A stretch of DNA of 64,000 nt from Paenibacillus sp. PAMC 26794. Its GTDB lineage: Bacteria; Bacillota; Bacilli; Paenibacillales; Paenibacillaceae. The notes below the pieces were generated by a model that was given only the letters and a program-made list of their open reading frames with translations, ran no database searches and was not told where the DNA came from. A program made the translations under genes and the position numbers. This document shows, in pieces, positions 36,401 through 45,611 of the stretch. Numbering within the stretch: the first letter of the stretch is position 1; every line of letters starts with the position of its first letter. Where the stretch lies: positions 62,001 through 126,000 of the forward strand of contig NZ_ANHX01000071.1 in the NCBI RefSeq assembly GCF_000316035.1. Reading direction: 5' to 3'.

Positions 36401-36599
36401 TATGATCATCCGTCTCTATGAAGCACACGGCCGCCGCAGTCGGGCTTCCCTGCAATTGCCTGAGGGAGCTGGTGCTACGGCATACGCTTGTGATTTGCTC
36501 GAGAACAACGAAGCAGAATGTGCCGTGGAAAATGGTCGGATTTCTTTTGATATCAAACCGTACGAGATTCTGACCTTCCGGATTCCTGCTGGACACTAA
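33426..36599 (+). CDS. Alpha-mannosidase, GH38
   Basis: A 1057-residue cytoplasmic enzyme. Residues 240-570 form the GH38 catalytic domain: CIGHTHIDVAWLW (241-253, zinc ligands in HTHID), WLEADCNLISGE (319-330), and LWLPDVFGYSAAMPQI (354-369) with expected nucleophile Asp358. A middle three-helix domain and C-terminal beta-sandwich domains follow. The first 230 residues are the N-terminal beta domain of long bacterial/eukaryote-vacuolar-type enzymes. Preceded by an AraC regulator gene and cre-like site, so induction by mannosides with catabolite repression is likely. Start ATG at 33426 or three codons later (ATGAAAATG). Confidence 0.93.
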   Translation: MKMNSLYTRIHTIVKHLERARLTSKTYIPELYHKESGYHSWELVHEDPSSWNVFRKGDGWGGKDVHSCFKTRIQIPDHMEGKKVVCAIVTGADDIWNYDNPQFLAFLNGELVCGLDVNHTEIDLTPAAAKGDEFDLALYAYCSTSAADVFLNVYIAEHHQQVSDLYYDLKAALDAADLLREDDLERLKLVEHLNKAVNLLDLRQENSAEFHASVLEARHYLQDHVYGNIRPAGDHIPTVHCIGHTHIDVAWLWTLDQTREKVIRSFASVLYLMDKFPEYTFMSSQPQLYAYLKADYPSLYEKIKEKVAEGRWEAEGSMWLEADCNLISGESMIRQIIYGKRFFKEEFGVENRVLWLPDVFGYSAAMPQIMRKSGIDYFMTTKIAWNDTNQIPNDTMYWRGIDGSEVLTHFITATDYDKHPDFRQRRFETTYNGRFNASQVKGTWQRYQNKNINADVLQCFGFGDGGGGPTEEMLEHGRRLDVGLPGVPAVKRTFVREFFEKLEQNLADVPSVPRWSGELYLEYHRGTYTSMARNKRYNRHSEFALADAELYAMIHRQANAQAAYPTDALEHAWKLTMLNQFHDILPGSSIEQVYVDSKEQYEEVLRVTDELKDSALKGIASRITSDGEAIVVFNTTGFVRTDVVELPAFARKVTIYDGDRPVPSQQTPEGGLVFLAENVPTFGYKSFRITPDLTDELVAGVSVAQWEADRCHIHTPWYDIHLNESAEFTSVWDKLEGRELLQSGKRGNVLQVFEDRPAEYEAWNIDDYYEQHMWEINDLQSLEWVESGPVRSVLQVKRQFLDSIIEQTIIFYAHTRRIDFRTFVDWKQEHLLLKAAFPLDIWSEKAVYEIQYGNVERATHRNTSWDQARFEVCGQKWADLAENGYGAALLNDCKYGYDIHNSVMRLSLIKSATYPNENADKEQHVFTYALYPHQGDFREGRVIQAAYDLNRPLVAREVSPQTGTLPGTWSLASVDQDNVVLEVIKKAENNDDMIIRLYEAHGRRSRASLQLPEGAGATAYACDLLENNEAECAVENGRISFDIKPYEILTFRIPAGH

Positions 36600-36650
36600 A
36601 CAGAAATTACGCAACATGGAAAACTGCAACAATGCTTAATATGCTTCAAT

Positions 36651-36700
36651 AATGAAGGGCTGCTTCCTGTCATATCTGACATGGGAGCAGCCCTTCATTT
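36651..36700. terminator. Shared terminator between converging genes
   Basis: ATGAAGGGCTGCTTCC (36652-36667) faces GGGAGCAGCCCTTCAT (36682-36698), a long GC-rich stem with short T-rich flanks on both sides. It serves the alpha-mannosidase gene and the converging aldo/keto reductase gene. Confidence 0.75.
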
Positions 36701-36708
36701 GTCGTTCT

Positions 36709-37563
36709 TTAAAATTCTTCATACTCGCTTGGGTCCTGATCCCACAAACGTCCATCCGGACGATTAAATGCAGAGATGAGCTGCATCTCTTCTGTGCTCA
36801 ACTCGAAATCGAATATATCGATATTTTCCTGCTGATGCTGCAAGGAGCCGGCTTTCGGAATTGGAATGGAGCCCAGCTGAACATGCCAGCGTAGAATGAT
36901 CTGAGTTGGCGTTTTGCCATGCGTTTCCGCGATCCGAAGAATATTCCCATCCTTCAGAATATCCTGTACGGCATCATTGCCACGTCCAATCGGACTCCAG
37001 GATTCGTTCACGATGCCATGCTTCGTATCCTGTTCCCGCTGATCGGCTTGGTCGAAGAATGGATGCAGCTCAATCTGATTCAGACTCGGCGCTATCCCCG
37101 TTTCCTTAATCAGCCGTTCATTGTGCTCAGGCAGGAAGTTACTGACTCCAATGGATCGGATATATCCACGTTTTTTGGCTTCGATCAGCGCTTGCCATGC
37201 TTCGACATACATGTCCTTCTTCGGATTGGGCCAGTGAATCAGATACAGGTCGTAATAATCCAGATCCGCTCTGTACAGGGATTCCTGGATCGCCACAAGT
37301 GCTTTATCATGAGCGTGATAACGCCCCGGCAGCTTCGAGGAAATGAGCAGTTCTTCTCTGGCGATGGAGCTTTGCTTGATTGCTCTACCCACGGTTGCCT
37401 CATTCTCATAGTTATACGCTGTATCAATTAATCGATAACCCGCATCCATTGCGGACGCAATCGATTTAACGCCTTCTTCACCTTTTAAACTATAGGTACC
37501 AAATCCAATTGCAGGCACTTTCAAGCCATCGTTCAATGTATATTCCGGAATTCGATGATTCAT
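36709..37563 (-). CDS. Aldo/keto reductase
   Basis: A 284-residue NADPH-dependent reductase of the AKR5-type Bacillota group. The catalytic tetrad is visible: Asp and Tyr of LIDTAYNYENE (residues 46-56), Lys of ISSKLPG (about 76-82) and His of LYLIHWPNP (about 106-114). LNQIELHPF lies near 160. The C-terminus ends in the usual NADP-binding segment IPIPKAGSLQHQQEN. Substrate unknown. Starts at ATG 37563. Confidence 0.9.
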   Translation of the reverse strand: MNHRIPEYTLNDGLKVPAIGFGTYSLKGEEGVKSIASAMDAGYRLIDTAYNYENEATVGRAIKQSSIAREELLISSKLPGRYHAHDKALVAIQESLYRADLDYYDLYLIHWPNPKKDMYVEAWQALIEAKKRGYIRSIGVSNFLPEHNERLIKETGIAPSLNQIELHPFFDQADQREQDTKHGIVNESWSPIGRGNDAVQDILKDGNILRIAETHGKTPTQIILRWHVQLGSIPIPKAGSLQHQQENIDIFDFELSTEEMQLISAFNRPDGRLWDQDPSEYEEF

Positions 37564-37729
37564 CTGAAGACTCTCCTTTGCAAAAGATATACGAACAATA
37601 TGGTAAAAATAATGCCCCTCTCCGTTTATCTACCCCTCCATACGCGCTTGAATCAATTGGAAGTCACCACTCCGTTCTAGTCGGGGTGACGGCTTTCTCT
37701 TCTAGCTCTCATGAAGAGCGGTCTCCTTT

Positions 37730-38974
37730 TCATTCAAACGAAGAGATGGGCGTGACCAATAACGGTTGATTGCCTATAAAGTTCTTAATGGCCATAGCAG
37801 CCTGCTTATACCCGCCAGCATCGCGTAACGTTTTCCCAATAACCTCAGCATGCTCCTTGTAGGAGGCATTACCGAGCACTTCTAATACTGCGTTTTTAAG
37901 CACATCGGGTGTAAGGTTATTTTTGTCCACGATGACCCCTGCTCCCAACTCCTGTACCCGGCCTGCTACACGCGGCTGATCCGATGTTAACGGAAGCATG
38001 ATTAACGGTACATTGTAATACAAAGCTTCGCTGGTACTGTTCATGCCTGCATGTGTCAGAAAAGCATCTACACACTGCAACACTTCCAGTTGAGGGACAT
38101 AAGGTTTTATGATGAAATTGTCAGGAATGAGATCAGCAATGGGCTCTATATCGGTATCCTTCCCAGAAGACAATATAAACTGCACAGGCAAATCACGAAA
38201 GGCCGTAAAGCAAAGCTTATAAAACTCAAGATCCTTATTTAAAATGGTTCCCATCGAAATATAAACTGCCTGTTTATAAAGAGCATGCAAAGACTCGTTT
38301 GCAAAGCCTGGCGCATCCTTGCGAGATATAATAGATGGGCCAGTGAATACAAAGCTGTCATCCAGCTTCTCCCCCATGGGTTGAAAATAACGACTTGTAT
38401 ACACAATCTTCAGTTGTCCTGAATGCCCTGAAAGTTCCGTTAGGGAAGGTACAGCCACATCGAACTGGGAAGCTATTTGCTGGGACACTTCCACGATGCT
38501 GTTATATAGCTCCTTGACCTCCTCCGCATCATCCTTCAGTTGATTGTCTGATCCAAGAGGCTCCACAAAAACAAAGGTGCTGGTTGAACATACCGTTGGT
38601 ATACCTAGCTTCTCACCTAGAATTTGTCCTCCCCAGCCTATTATGGAGTCAAAAATGATATAATCGTAGGTTTCATGTTCGATCAGATTCAGAACATCTG
38701 GAATAAACCGTTGAATAACTTTCTCCAATATCATATATAAAAACTGGTAAGGATGTTTGAGTTCGAATGGCTTCATACCAGGGTTGTTGAGCAGGGTTGC
38801 CTCGTTGAAGGAGTAGGCTTTAAATTGTGCGCCTAACGCTTCAATCTTCGTCCGGTATTTTTCGGTACAACAGTAGACCACTTCATCACCGTTCTCTACC
38901 AGTTCCTTGATTAATCCAAGCGACGGATTGATATGGCCTTCTGCAGGGATCATCACAACTAATACACGTGCCAC
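37730..38974 (-). CDS. MGT-family (macrolide-type) UDP-glycosyltransferase
   Basis: The start is taken as the GTG at 38974, eight bases after GGAGGTGA; the longer frame to 39031 has no good site. The 414-residue GT-B enzyme begins ARVLVVMIPAEGHINPSLG, like YjiC/YojK of Bacillus. The C-terminal donor domain carries VDAFLTHAGMNSTSEALYYNVP (last fifth), the UDP-sugar binding motif. It would transfer a sugar to a small hydrophobic acceptor such as a macrolide or flavonoid. Neighbours give no substrate clue. Confidence 0.9.
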   Translation of the reverse strand: MARVLVVMIPAEGHINPSLGLIKELVENGDEVVYCCTEKYRTKIEALGAQFKAYSFNEATLLNNPGMKPFELKHPYQFLYMILEKVIQRFIPDVLNLIEHETYDYIIFDSIIGWGGQILGEKLGIPTVCSTSTFVFVEPLGSDNQLKDDAEEVKELYNSIVEVSQQIASQFDVAVPSLTELSGHSGQLKIVYTSRYFQPMGEKLDDSFVFTGPSIISRKDAPGFANESLHALYKQAVYISMGTILNKDLEFYKLCFTAFRDLPVQFILSSGKDTDIEPIADLIPDNFIIKPYVPQLEVLQCVDAFLTHAGMNSTSEALYYNVPLIMLPLTSDQPRVAGRVQELGAGVIVDKNNLTPDVLKNAVLEVLGNASYKEHAEVIGKTLRDAGGYKQAAMAIKNFIGNQPLLVTPISSFE

Positions 38975-39054
38975 GGCACTCACCTCCATTAAATTTTCCA
39001 ATGAACTCAAGTGGGGGATATGGTAACCCATTCTTCCAGACCATTGGCTTGAAT

Positions 39055-39092
39055 AAATAAAACTCTACTACCTCATTGAGGCGGTAGAGTTC
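39055..39092 (-). terminator. Terminator after the secreted PPC-like gene
   Basis: On the minus strand AACTCTACCGCCTC pairs with GAGGTAGTAGAGTT (one G-U pair region) and is followed by TTATTTATT. Confidence 0.8.
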
Positions 39093-39156
39093 CTATTCAT
39101 GAGACGGAAGCATTAAAGTCTACGATACCTAACGTTATTTTACTCTCACGATCTGG

Positions 39157-39606
39157 TCACGGCACCCAGACATCCCTTTTATAAAAGGTTACGCTGTAAG
39201 CATCGGTATCGCTGTATCGTCCATCTTTGCTTACCACTTTAAAATATACATTATTGTAGTCGACAAGAACCGTATCCGCTCCTGACGTATTCGTAGAAGA
39301 AGCAACCAAATTTCCAGCGCTGTCATAGGCGTACAAATCGTAATCATAGCCGGAAGGAGAACCCAGCACGACAGATTTGCCATGCCCTCTGAATGTAAAG
39401 TAGTCTACATCTGTCGGGGATGATAGATAAGACCAAGCACTTCCACCCCAGTAAGCCGGACCGTAGGGAGTGGCCACCGTTTGCGTTGGGATTTTATACG
39501 CGGTGCTCAACGTGTCATTCGACTCGTAATTATCCGCCAAGGCCGTACCCACAATCGATCCTGATAAAAGCGTTATCATAATAGCAGAATACAATGTTTT
39601 CTTCAT
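39157..39606 (-). CDS. Secreted PPC-like domain protein
   Basis: The ATG at 39606 follows GGAGGGAG; the longer frame to 39642 lacks a site. The 149-residue protein has a Sec signal peptide (MKKTLYSAIMITLLSGS.., cleavage probably after ALA near residue 24). The mature part is a single beta-sandwich with ESNDTLSTAYKI, VDYFTFRG, and YDYDLYAYDSAGNLVASS, the pattern of bacterial pre-peptidase C-terminal (PPC) domains, which normally sit at the end of secreted enzymes. Here it stands alone. Role unknown, perhaps carbohydrate or surface binding. Confidence 0.8.
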   Translation of the reverse strand: MKKTLYSAIMITLLSGSIVGTALADNYESNDTLSTAYKIPTQTVATPYGPAYWGGSAWSYLSSPTDVDYFTFRGHGKSVVLGSPSGYDYDLYAYDSAGNLVASSTNTSGADTVLVDYNNVYFKVVSKDGRYSDTDAYSVTFYKRDVWVP

Positions 39607-39932
39607 TTCATTCTCCCTCCATTTCTTTTGAAAAGTTAGCACGCCAAAGAGACTCCTTACTTTTTCCCTCGTTCTTAGACACGCCTGCTCAGAAAAAGCT
39701 CCGAATCACCCCTTTCAAAATATGGAATTAATTAGATTATAATGTAAACAAATACATATTGTCTACTTGTTTTTGCAAACATTCTTTTTTGTTATCTTGC
39801 ACTGAACCCTATCCCATGAACTGACCCTCAGTCTCATAAATAAAACATGTGGATGTGTTCCTATGATTTTAAAAATTAGCCAACTTACCGACGTGTTCTC
39901 ACCCATGGCCGAATTAGAGGGGCATCCAAACG

Positions 39933-39961
39933 TAAAAACGACCACCAATATGGTGGCCGTC
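39933..39961 (-). terminator. Terminator of the MscS-type channel gene
   Basis: GACGGCCACCA and TGGTGGTCGT (minus strand) pair around ATAT-like loop bases and are followed by TTTT. Confidence 0.8.
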
Positions 39962-39983
39962 ACATCTATTTTGATAAATCTTC

Positions 39984-41237
39984 TTAATACTCTCGCGCAT
40001 ATTGTTTGTTTTCTTTAAGTTGCGCGATATCATGACCCGTTGGATTTTGGAAAGCTCGGAGGCCAAATGTTGACGCCACCGCGAAGATATGGTCAAAGAT
40101 ATCCGCCTGCACCGATTCATACACTCCCCAGGCGATATCATTGCTGAAAGCATAGATTTCCAGAGGCAGCCCGCGATCTTCCGGTGCTAATTGTCGCACA
40201 ATCAACGTCATATCCTTATGAATTTTCGGATGATTCCTCAGATATTGATGGATGTATTCTCTGAATACACCGACATTCGTAAGCTGTCTGCCATTTACAG
40301 TGCTTTCCGTATTAATGTGGTGTTCCATGTTGTATGCGTTGATTTCATCTAATTTTTCCGTGACATAATCAGTCAGGTAGTGGATTTTCTCAAATTCAGC
40401 CACCATCTCTTCCGTACAAAAACGGATACTGCTGATATCAATATAGATACTCCGCTTAATCCTTCTGCCGCCGGACACCTGCATGCCTCTCCAGTTACGG
40501 AACGAATCCGAAATGAGGGCGTAGCTTGGAATCATCGTAATCGTTTTATCAAAATTCATAACCTTTACCGTATTCAATGTAATGTCGATGACATCGCCGT
40601 CCGCATTATACTTTGGCATCTCGATCCAGTCACCAACGCGCACCATATCGTTCGACGATAGCTGTACACCCGCCACGAGGCCCAGGATCGAGTCTTTGAA
40701 TACGAGCATTAATACCGCCGATAACGCCCCCAGTCCACTGAGGATAATGAGCGGGTTCTGTCCAATCAGGCTGGAGATGACGATAATGCCCCCGATAATG
40801 AACAGGACAATCTTGGCTACCTGAATGTAACTCTTGATTGGGCGAATCTTCGACACCTCATAGGTACGATAGATATCATCGAAGACATTCAGTAGAGCAT
40901 TCAGAACCGTAATCATGATGACGATCATGTAGGTCATTGCTGCTTTTTCAATCAAAGCCTGATAGGGCGGGAAAATATAAGCAGAATAATAGATAATAAT
41001 GGCCGGTACGAGATGCGACAGCTTATGGAATAACTTCTTCTCCACAATGACGTTGCCCCACTTATACCTGTTGTTATTGACGATATGATTAATCGCCTTG
41101 AGCACTAATTTTTTGGCTATAAAGTTCGCCAGCACCGAAATCACTGTTATAAAAATAACCATAATCACATTCGAAAGGTATCCAATGGAAGGTCCACTCA
41201 TGCCGAGTTCTTCTAGTTGATTTCTGATAAAGTCCAT
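39984..41237 (-). CDS. MscS-family mechanosensitive channel (YbdG-like)
   Basis: A 417-residue protein with about five membrane helices in the first 190 residues. The pore-lining/upper beta segment LSGLGALSAVLMLVFKDSILGLVAGVQ (about 163-189) is the MscS signature. The cytoplasmic beta/alpha-beta domain follows, with VRVGDWIEMPKYNADGDVIDITLNTVKV. Extended membrane part and C-terminal insertion resemble YbdG/MscM rather than the minimal MscS. It would release ions on hypo-osmotic shock. Confidence 0.9.
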   Translation of the reverse strand: MDFIRNQLEELGMSGPSIGYLSNVIMVIFITVISVLANFIAKKLVLKAINHIVNNNRYKWGNVIVEKKLFHKLSHLVPAIIIYYSAYIFPPYQALIEKAAMTYMIVIMITVLNALLNVFDDIYRTYEVSKIRPIKSYIQVAKIVLFIIGGIIVISSLIGQNPLIILSGLGALSAVLMLVFKDSILGLVAGVQLSSNDMVRVGDWIEMPKYNADGDVIDITLNTVKVMNFDKTITMIPSYALISDSFRNWRGMQVSGGRRIKRSIYIDISSIRFCTEEMVAEFEKIHYLTDYVTEKLDEINAYNMEHHINTESTVNGRQLTNVGVFREYIHQYLRNHPKIHKDMTLIVRQLAPEDRGLPLEIYAFSNDIAWGVYESVQADIFDHIFAVASTFGLRAFQNPTGHDIAQLKENKQYAREY

Positions 41238-41342
41238 TGTTTCCTCCTGACATAATCTAGTTTAGCCTATTATTATAAAGTAGTTTGAGAGGGCAAGCAA
41301 AGTTTGTGCTTCCGCTCCGTTCTTCCTATGCATTATATATAT

Positions 41343-41379
41343 TAAAAAAGGACCCTGTCATTCAAAGAATGATGGGTCC
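41343..41379 (-). terminator. Terminator after the polysaccharide deacetylase gene
   Basis: GGACCC..TCATTC pairs with GAATGA..GGGTCC, and six T follow on the minus strand. Confidence 0.9.
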
Positions 41380-41385
41380 ACTTGA

Positions 41386-42027
41386 TTATGTCGTCTTTTC
41401 ATCATGATCACGAGAAATGTCCAGCAACTCACTCACCGTCACCAATCGATACCCTTCCACGACCAGTTCCTCCACCAGCACACGAACCGCCTCCACCGTC
41501 TGGGAACGATCCCCGTACCCGTCATGGAATATAAGCACGCTGCCGGGTTTCACCGCAGACCGGGTATGCTCCAGAATGTACTCAACGCCGGGATTGTCCC
41601 AATCCTTCGCATCACCGTTCACCGCACCAATCGTACGATATCCACGCTCCGCCGCCAGAGACAATATATCATCGTTTACGCCAAAATACGGCGGGCGGAA
41701 GCAGCGGGCAGGTTGCCCCGTAACTTTTTGAACAAGATTTTCTGCGCGTTGCAGCTCCTCCCCGGCTTCCTCCAGCGTCAACTTGGTCAGATCCGGATGC
41801 GTGTACGTATGGTTGGCGATCTCATGCCCTTCACGGTGCACCTCCGCCGCAATCTCCGGATGAGTCTCCATCTCTTGGCCAATCATGAAAAACGTTGCCC
41901 GCCCACCTGCACGGCGGAATATCTCAAGCACTTGATGTGTGTATACCGGATGCGGCCCATCATCAAACGTGAAAGCCACAACCTTTTCCCGAACAGACTC
42001 CTGCACTACCATCGCGGTATTGACCAT
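41386..42027 (-). CDS. Polysaccharide deacetylase (NodB fold)
   Basis: A 213-residue carbohydrate esterase 4 protein. Motif 1 TFDDGPHPVYT (residues 19-29) supplies the catalytic base and metal Asp; motif 2 HEIANHTYTHPDL (about 72-84) supplies two metal His; motif 3 RCFRPPYF (about 111-118). No signal peptide is seen, so it may be cytoplasmic or released by another route. It deacetylates N-acetylglucosamine polymers or peptidoglycan in related proteins. It follows the sugar ABC operon on the same strand after about 190 bp. Confidence 0.9.
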   Translation of the reverse strand: MVNTAMVVQESVREKVVAFTFDDGPHPVYTHQVLEIFRRAGGRATFFMIGQEMETHPEIAAEVHREGHEIANHTYTHPDLTKLTLEEAGEELQRAENLVQKVTGQPARCFRPPYFGVNDDILSLAAERGYRTIGAVNGDAKDWDNPGVEYILEHTRSAVKPGSVLIFHDGYGDRSQTVEAVRVLVEELVVEGYRLVTVSELLDISRDHDEKTT

Positions 42028-42215
42028 AAATAATGACCCCTCTCTGCAACTGCCTGGCTACATACCCCCTTATTATTCCATGACCACAGGCTCCGGTCTA
42101 GTCCAGAGATCACACCTTGCGAAATCCCGAATCAAGCCGATATCTACCCGAAAGAGAGTCTAACGAGCAAGCAGCAAGCCCTTTCTACCGCCACGCTCTC
42201 CAGTCCAGCCTCCAG

Positions 42216-43091
42216 CTAACCTTTGATCGCACCTGCGATCATACTCTTCTGCACCTGTTTGTTCAGCAGCAGATAGATGACCACCGTTGGCACTGTCGTA
42301 ATCATCAGTCCCGCACCAATGATACCCCATTGCGTAATGTACGTTCCCACCATCGACATCATACCCACCGTCAACGTCTGGTAAGCCGTGTTATTGATAA
42401 ACGTAACTGCAAACATCAGCTCATTCCAGCAGGACAGAAATGTGAAGATGGCTACCGTTGATATAGCCGGGGTTACCAGAGGCAGAATAATAGAGAAAAA
42501 CGTCCGGTATATGCCACAGCCGTCGATAACCGCCGACTCCTCCATCTCTCTTGGGATACCTTTGAAAAAACTGCCCAGAATGAATACCGCCATCGGAATG
42601 CCAAATGCTACATAGGGAATAATCAGAGACCAGTAGCTGTTGAGCAGGCTCAGATTCTTCAAAATAATAAACAATGGCAGCAGCGCCGCATGAATCGGCA
42701 CCATCATGCCCAGCAGAATGATCGTCATCGTCAACCCGCTGAGCTTCCAGTTCATTCTCGTGATTGCGTATCCCGTCATGGAGGACAGGATCAGTACCAA
42801 GACAATGGAGGCCGCAGTAACCAGCACACTATTCATAAAATAGGTCAGCACATGGCCGTCGGACATTGCTTTGGTGTAGTTGCTCCATAGGAACGCTTTG
42901 GGCAACCCGGCCACATCACCGCTGAAGATTTCACTGTTATCCTTCAGGGAAAACAGCGCCAGCCAGATGAGCGGGTAGATCTGCACAATCGCGACGAGGA
43001 TCAGAAACGCTTGCAGGAACACTTTCCCGATCGGTCCGGAGATGGACCTCGGCTTGGGCTTTTTTTGCAACATGACTTCTACGGTACTCAT
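42216..43091 (-). CDS. Carbohydrate ABC transporter permease (MalG-type)
   Basis: A 291-residue membrane protein with about six helices and the EAA-loop equivalent EMEESAVIDGCGIYRTFFSI (about residues 190-209). It pairs with the permease gene 15 bp upstream and the binding protein at 44118. Import of an oligosaccharide under control of the adjacent YesMN-type system is likely. Confidence 0.92.
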   Translation of the reverse strand: MSTVEVMLQKKPKPRSISGPIGKVFLQAFLILVAIVQIYPLIWLALFSLKDNSEIFSGDVAGLPKAFLWSNYTKAMSDGHVLTYFMNSVLVTAASIVLVLILSSMTGYAITRMNWKLSGLTMTIILLGMMVPIHAALLPLFIILKNLSLLNSYWSLIIPYVAFGIPMAVFILGSFFKGIPREMEESAVIDGCGIYRTFFSIILPLVTPAISTVAIFTFLSCWNELMFAVTFINNTAYQTLTVGMMSMVGTYITQWGIIGAGLMITTVPTVVIYLLLNKQVQKSMIAGAIKG

Positions 43092-43106
43092 GCCTTATGC
43101 CTCCCT

Positions 43107-43976
43107 CTACTCCGTTTTGAACAATGAATTAATGAGGATCGTACACACCAGACACTCCACAATGATAAAGACCGAGATCGCACTGCCATATCCATACCGG
43201 AACGTATCAAAAATGGTAGCGTACATCAGCGTGCTCGGCACTTCAGTGGTGTAGAACGGCCCGCCGCCCGTTAGCACATAGATCAGGTCAAACACCTTGA
43301 ATGCGCCGATGACGGAAAAAACAAGGCTTACTTTCAGAATTGGCTTCATCAGCGGGATCATGATGGACCATGCCGTGCGAATACGGGAAGCACCATCCAT
43401 TCGAGCAGCTTCGAGCACATCCTGAGACACGGACTTCGCACCTGCATACATCAGCAGCATGTGATACCCCACGTACTGCCACAAGGTCGGAATAAACGAT
43501 GCCGCCAGGGCGGTGTCCTTCTGCCCCAGCCAGTCCTGTGCCAGGCTGGATAAGCCAATACTTTGCAGCAGCACGTTCAGCAGGCCATAATCGGCATTGT
43601 AGATTTTTGACCACAACTGGGCAATAACCACCGTCGAGATCAACACCGGGATGAAATACACGGTCCGGTAGAAGCCTTCCCCCTTGACGTTGGACGCCAG
43701 AATCAGTGCGAGCACCAGCGAGATCGGCAATTGAATGAACACCGAAGCTCCCGCGAATAACAGAGAGTTCTTGATCGAATTTAGCACCCGCGTATCCTTA
43801 AACATCTCTACATAGTTGTCCAGGCCGATAAATGTACCCCTGCCCACGCCGTTCCAGTCCAGCAGACTGTAATAACTGGAGACAAAGATCGGAATGAGCA
43901 CAATGCCGCAGAACAGAAGCAGTGTCGGCAGTACAAAGACGGCTATCGTGCCTTTATTGGAAAATACAGAGTTCAT
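43107..43976 (-). CDS. Carbohydrate ABC transporter permease (MalF-type)
   Basis: A 289-residue membrane protein with about six helices and the EAA loop LEAARMDGASRIRTAWSIMI (about 186-205). Together with the 42216 permease it forms the channel. Starts at ATG 43976, about 140 bp after the binding-protein gene. Confidence 0.92.
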   Translation of the reverse strand: MNSVFSNKGTIAVFVLPTLLLFCGIVLIPIFVSSYYSLLDWNGVGRGTFIGLDNYVEMFKDTRVLNSIKNSLLFAGASVFIQLPISLVLALILASNVKGEGFYRTVYFIPVLISTVVIAQLWSKIYNADYGLLNVLLQSIGLSSLAQDWLGQKDTALAASFIPTLWQYVGYHMLLMYAGAKSVSQDVLEAARMDGASRIRTAWSIMIPLMKPILKVSLVFSVIGAFKVFDLIYVLTGGGPFYTTEVPSTLMYATIFDTFRYGYGSAISVFIIVECLVCTILINSLFKTE

Positions 43977-44117
43977 TGTTGTTCTCCTCTCAAAGGCGTG
44001 ACCGGGATATACCGGACCACGCCTTGTTTGGGTTCATCTTCATTGTTAGCAGGCTTCAGCTTGGCAAGCTCACGAGCTTACACGTGTATGGATTACGCGC
44101 ATATTAGCCTGCTCGAT

Positions 44118-45431
44118 CTACAGGCTCAGCTCTGTTGGTTTAAGCTGTGCCATCTGTTTGCAGAACTCCTCCGGTGTTACATCGCCGGCAAGCAGCTGGG
44201 CAATCAGGTTTTTGTGCGCTTCGGCAGACTCCGCAGGCAGAATGTTATCCCACCAGGCGATGAATGAGGTCGCCGTTTTCATAATATCCGCCGCAGACAG
44301 ATCTAGGGAGGACAGGCTGGAGGTGTCGAGTGCATCTGTTTTCCAGCTTGGCAGGCCGGCTCCAGCCAGGAAACCTTGTGTACCAAGCTGCTCGCTTAGA
44401 TACATGAGGAATTCCACGGATTCCTTCGGATGCTTGGTATTCTGGTTGATGTAGAAACCATCGACGGCTCCACCGAAGATTTCGGTATTTGTGCCTTTGC
44501 CATCCTCAAACACTGGGAAAGGAATCACTTTCACTTTGCCTTTGACAGCGGAGGACGGGTCCTCAATTCCTGCATTCACCCAGTTGGCCTGGAACATCAT
44601 CGCGCCATTGCCTGCATTAAATGCCCCAAGCATCTCGTCATAGCTCATGCTGAACATGCTGCTGTTGAACGCTCCTGCTTGCGCAAGCTGCTGCATTTTA
44701 GTTGCAGCGGCAACAAAGTCGGGCGAATCCCACTTTGACGGATCTTTAAAGGCTTCCATCACCGCAGCATTGCCTGCCTGACGCATCGCAATAATGTCGT
44801 ACCAGTACATGCCCGGCCAGCGGTCCTTTTCCCCAATCACAGCCGGGGTGATTCCTGCCGCTTTCAGCTTGGAGACCGCATCCAGCAGTTCGTTATAGGT
44901 GGTCGGAATCTTGGCACCCGCCTGCTCGAACAGTTCCGTATTCACATAGAGGTTGGCGATATGTGTGTACACGGGCAATGTGTAGATTTTGCCGTCCATA
45001 TTAATGGCCTCAGCCATACCCGGCCCCATTCGTTCTTTGATATCGTCCGTCAGGTAATTTGAGATTTCCAGCACATTGCCGGATTTGATGTACGGCTGCA
45101 TGAAGCTGCCGCCACCCATGCCATAGAACAGGTCTGGCGCTTCACCAGCTGCAATCGATGTTTTGACTTTGGTTTTGTACTGTTCTCCTGTCGTGCCCGT
45201 ACGTTCAACCTGGATGTCCGGATGCTCGCTGTTCCATTTCTCAACAATCTCGGGCAGCAGCTTGGCCGAAGGATCGGTATTGCCAACCGATTGATCCCAC
45301 AGCGTCAGCTTAATCTTTCCATTACTTTCCCCCTGTGTACCACCTGACGAACCGGATGAACATGCCGCCAGACTGCTTACAATTCCCAGAGTCAGAATTA
45401 GACTTGCTGATTTTTTTAATAGCGCTTTCAT
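44118..45431 (-). CDS. Extracellular solute-binding lipoprotein (type 1)
   Basis: A 437-residue lipoprotein with signal peptide and lipobox LAAC near residue 24, then a Ser/Gly linker. The mature protein shows KLTLWDQSVGNTDPSAK, a typical sugar-binding N-lobe, and a C-lobe with NHxHP-type KHPKESVEFLMYLSEQLG. It captures a sugar for the two permeases downstream. It follows the two-component genes by 180 bp; RBS GGGAGG. Confidence 0.92.
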   Translation of the reverse strand: MKALLKKSASLILTLGIVSSLAACSSGSSGGTQGESNGKIKLTLWDQSVGNTDPSAKLLPEIVEKWNSEHPDIQVERTGTTGEQYKTKVKTSIAAGEAPDLFYGMGGGSFMQPYIKSGNVLEISNYLTDDIKERMGPGMAEAINMDGKIYTLPVYTHIANLYVNTELFEQAGAKIPTTYNELLDAVSKLKAAGITPAVIGEKDRWPGMYWYDIIAMRQAGNAAVMEAFKDPSKWDSPDFVAAATKMQQLAQAGAFNSSMFSMSYDEMLGAFNAGNGAMMFQANWVNAGIEDPSSAVKGKVKVIPFPVFEDGKGTNTEIFGGAVDGFYINQNTKHPKESVEFLMYLSEQLGTQGFLAGAGLPSWKTDALDTSSLSSLDLSAADIMKTATSFIAWWDNILPAESAEAHKNLIAQLLAGDVTPEEFCKQMAQLKPTELSL

Positions 45432-45611
45432 CTCTATGGACCTCCCTATGTGTTTTAGTTGGTTCTAGCCCATATTTTAGGCGAACCGTGCGTTGTTCTC
45501 CATTTAGAAAACAGGCATCGATTTGTAATATTCGAACATATGTGGATATGGAACTGGAAGTGCGTTTACGCTAAAATCTTCTCTACACTCCCGAGTTGGT
45601 ATTCTCGTTTT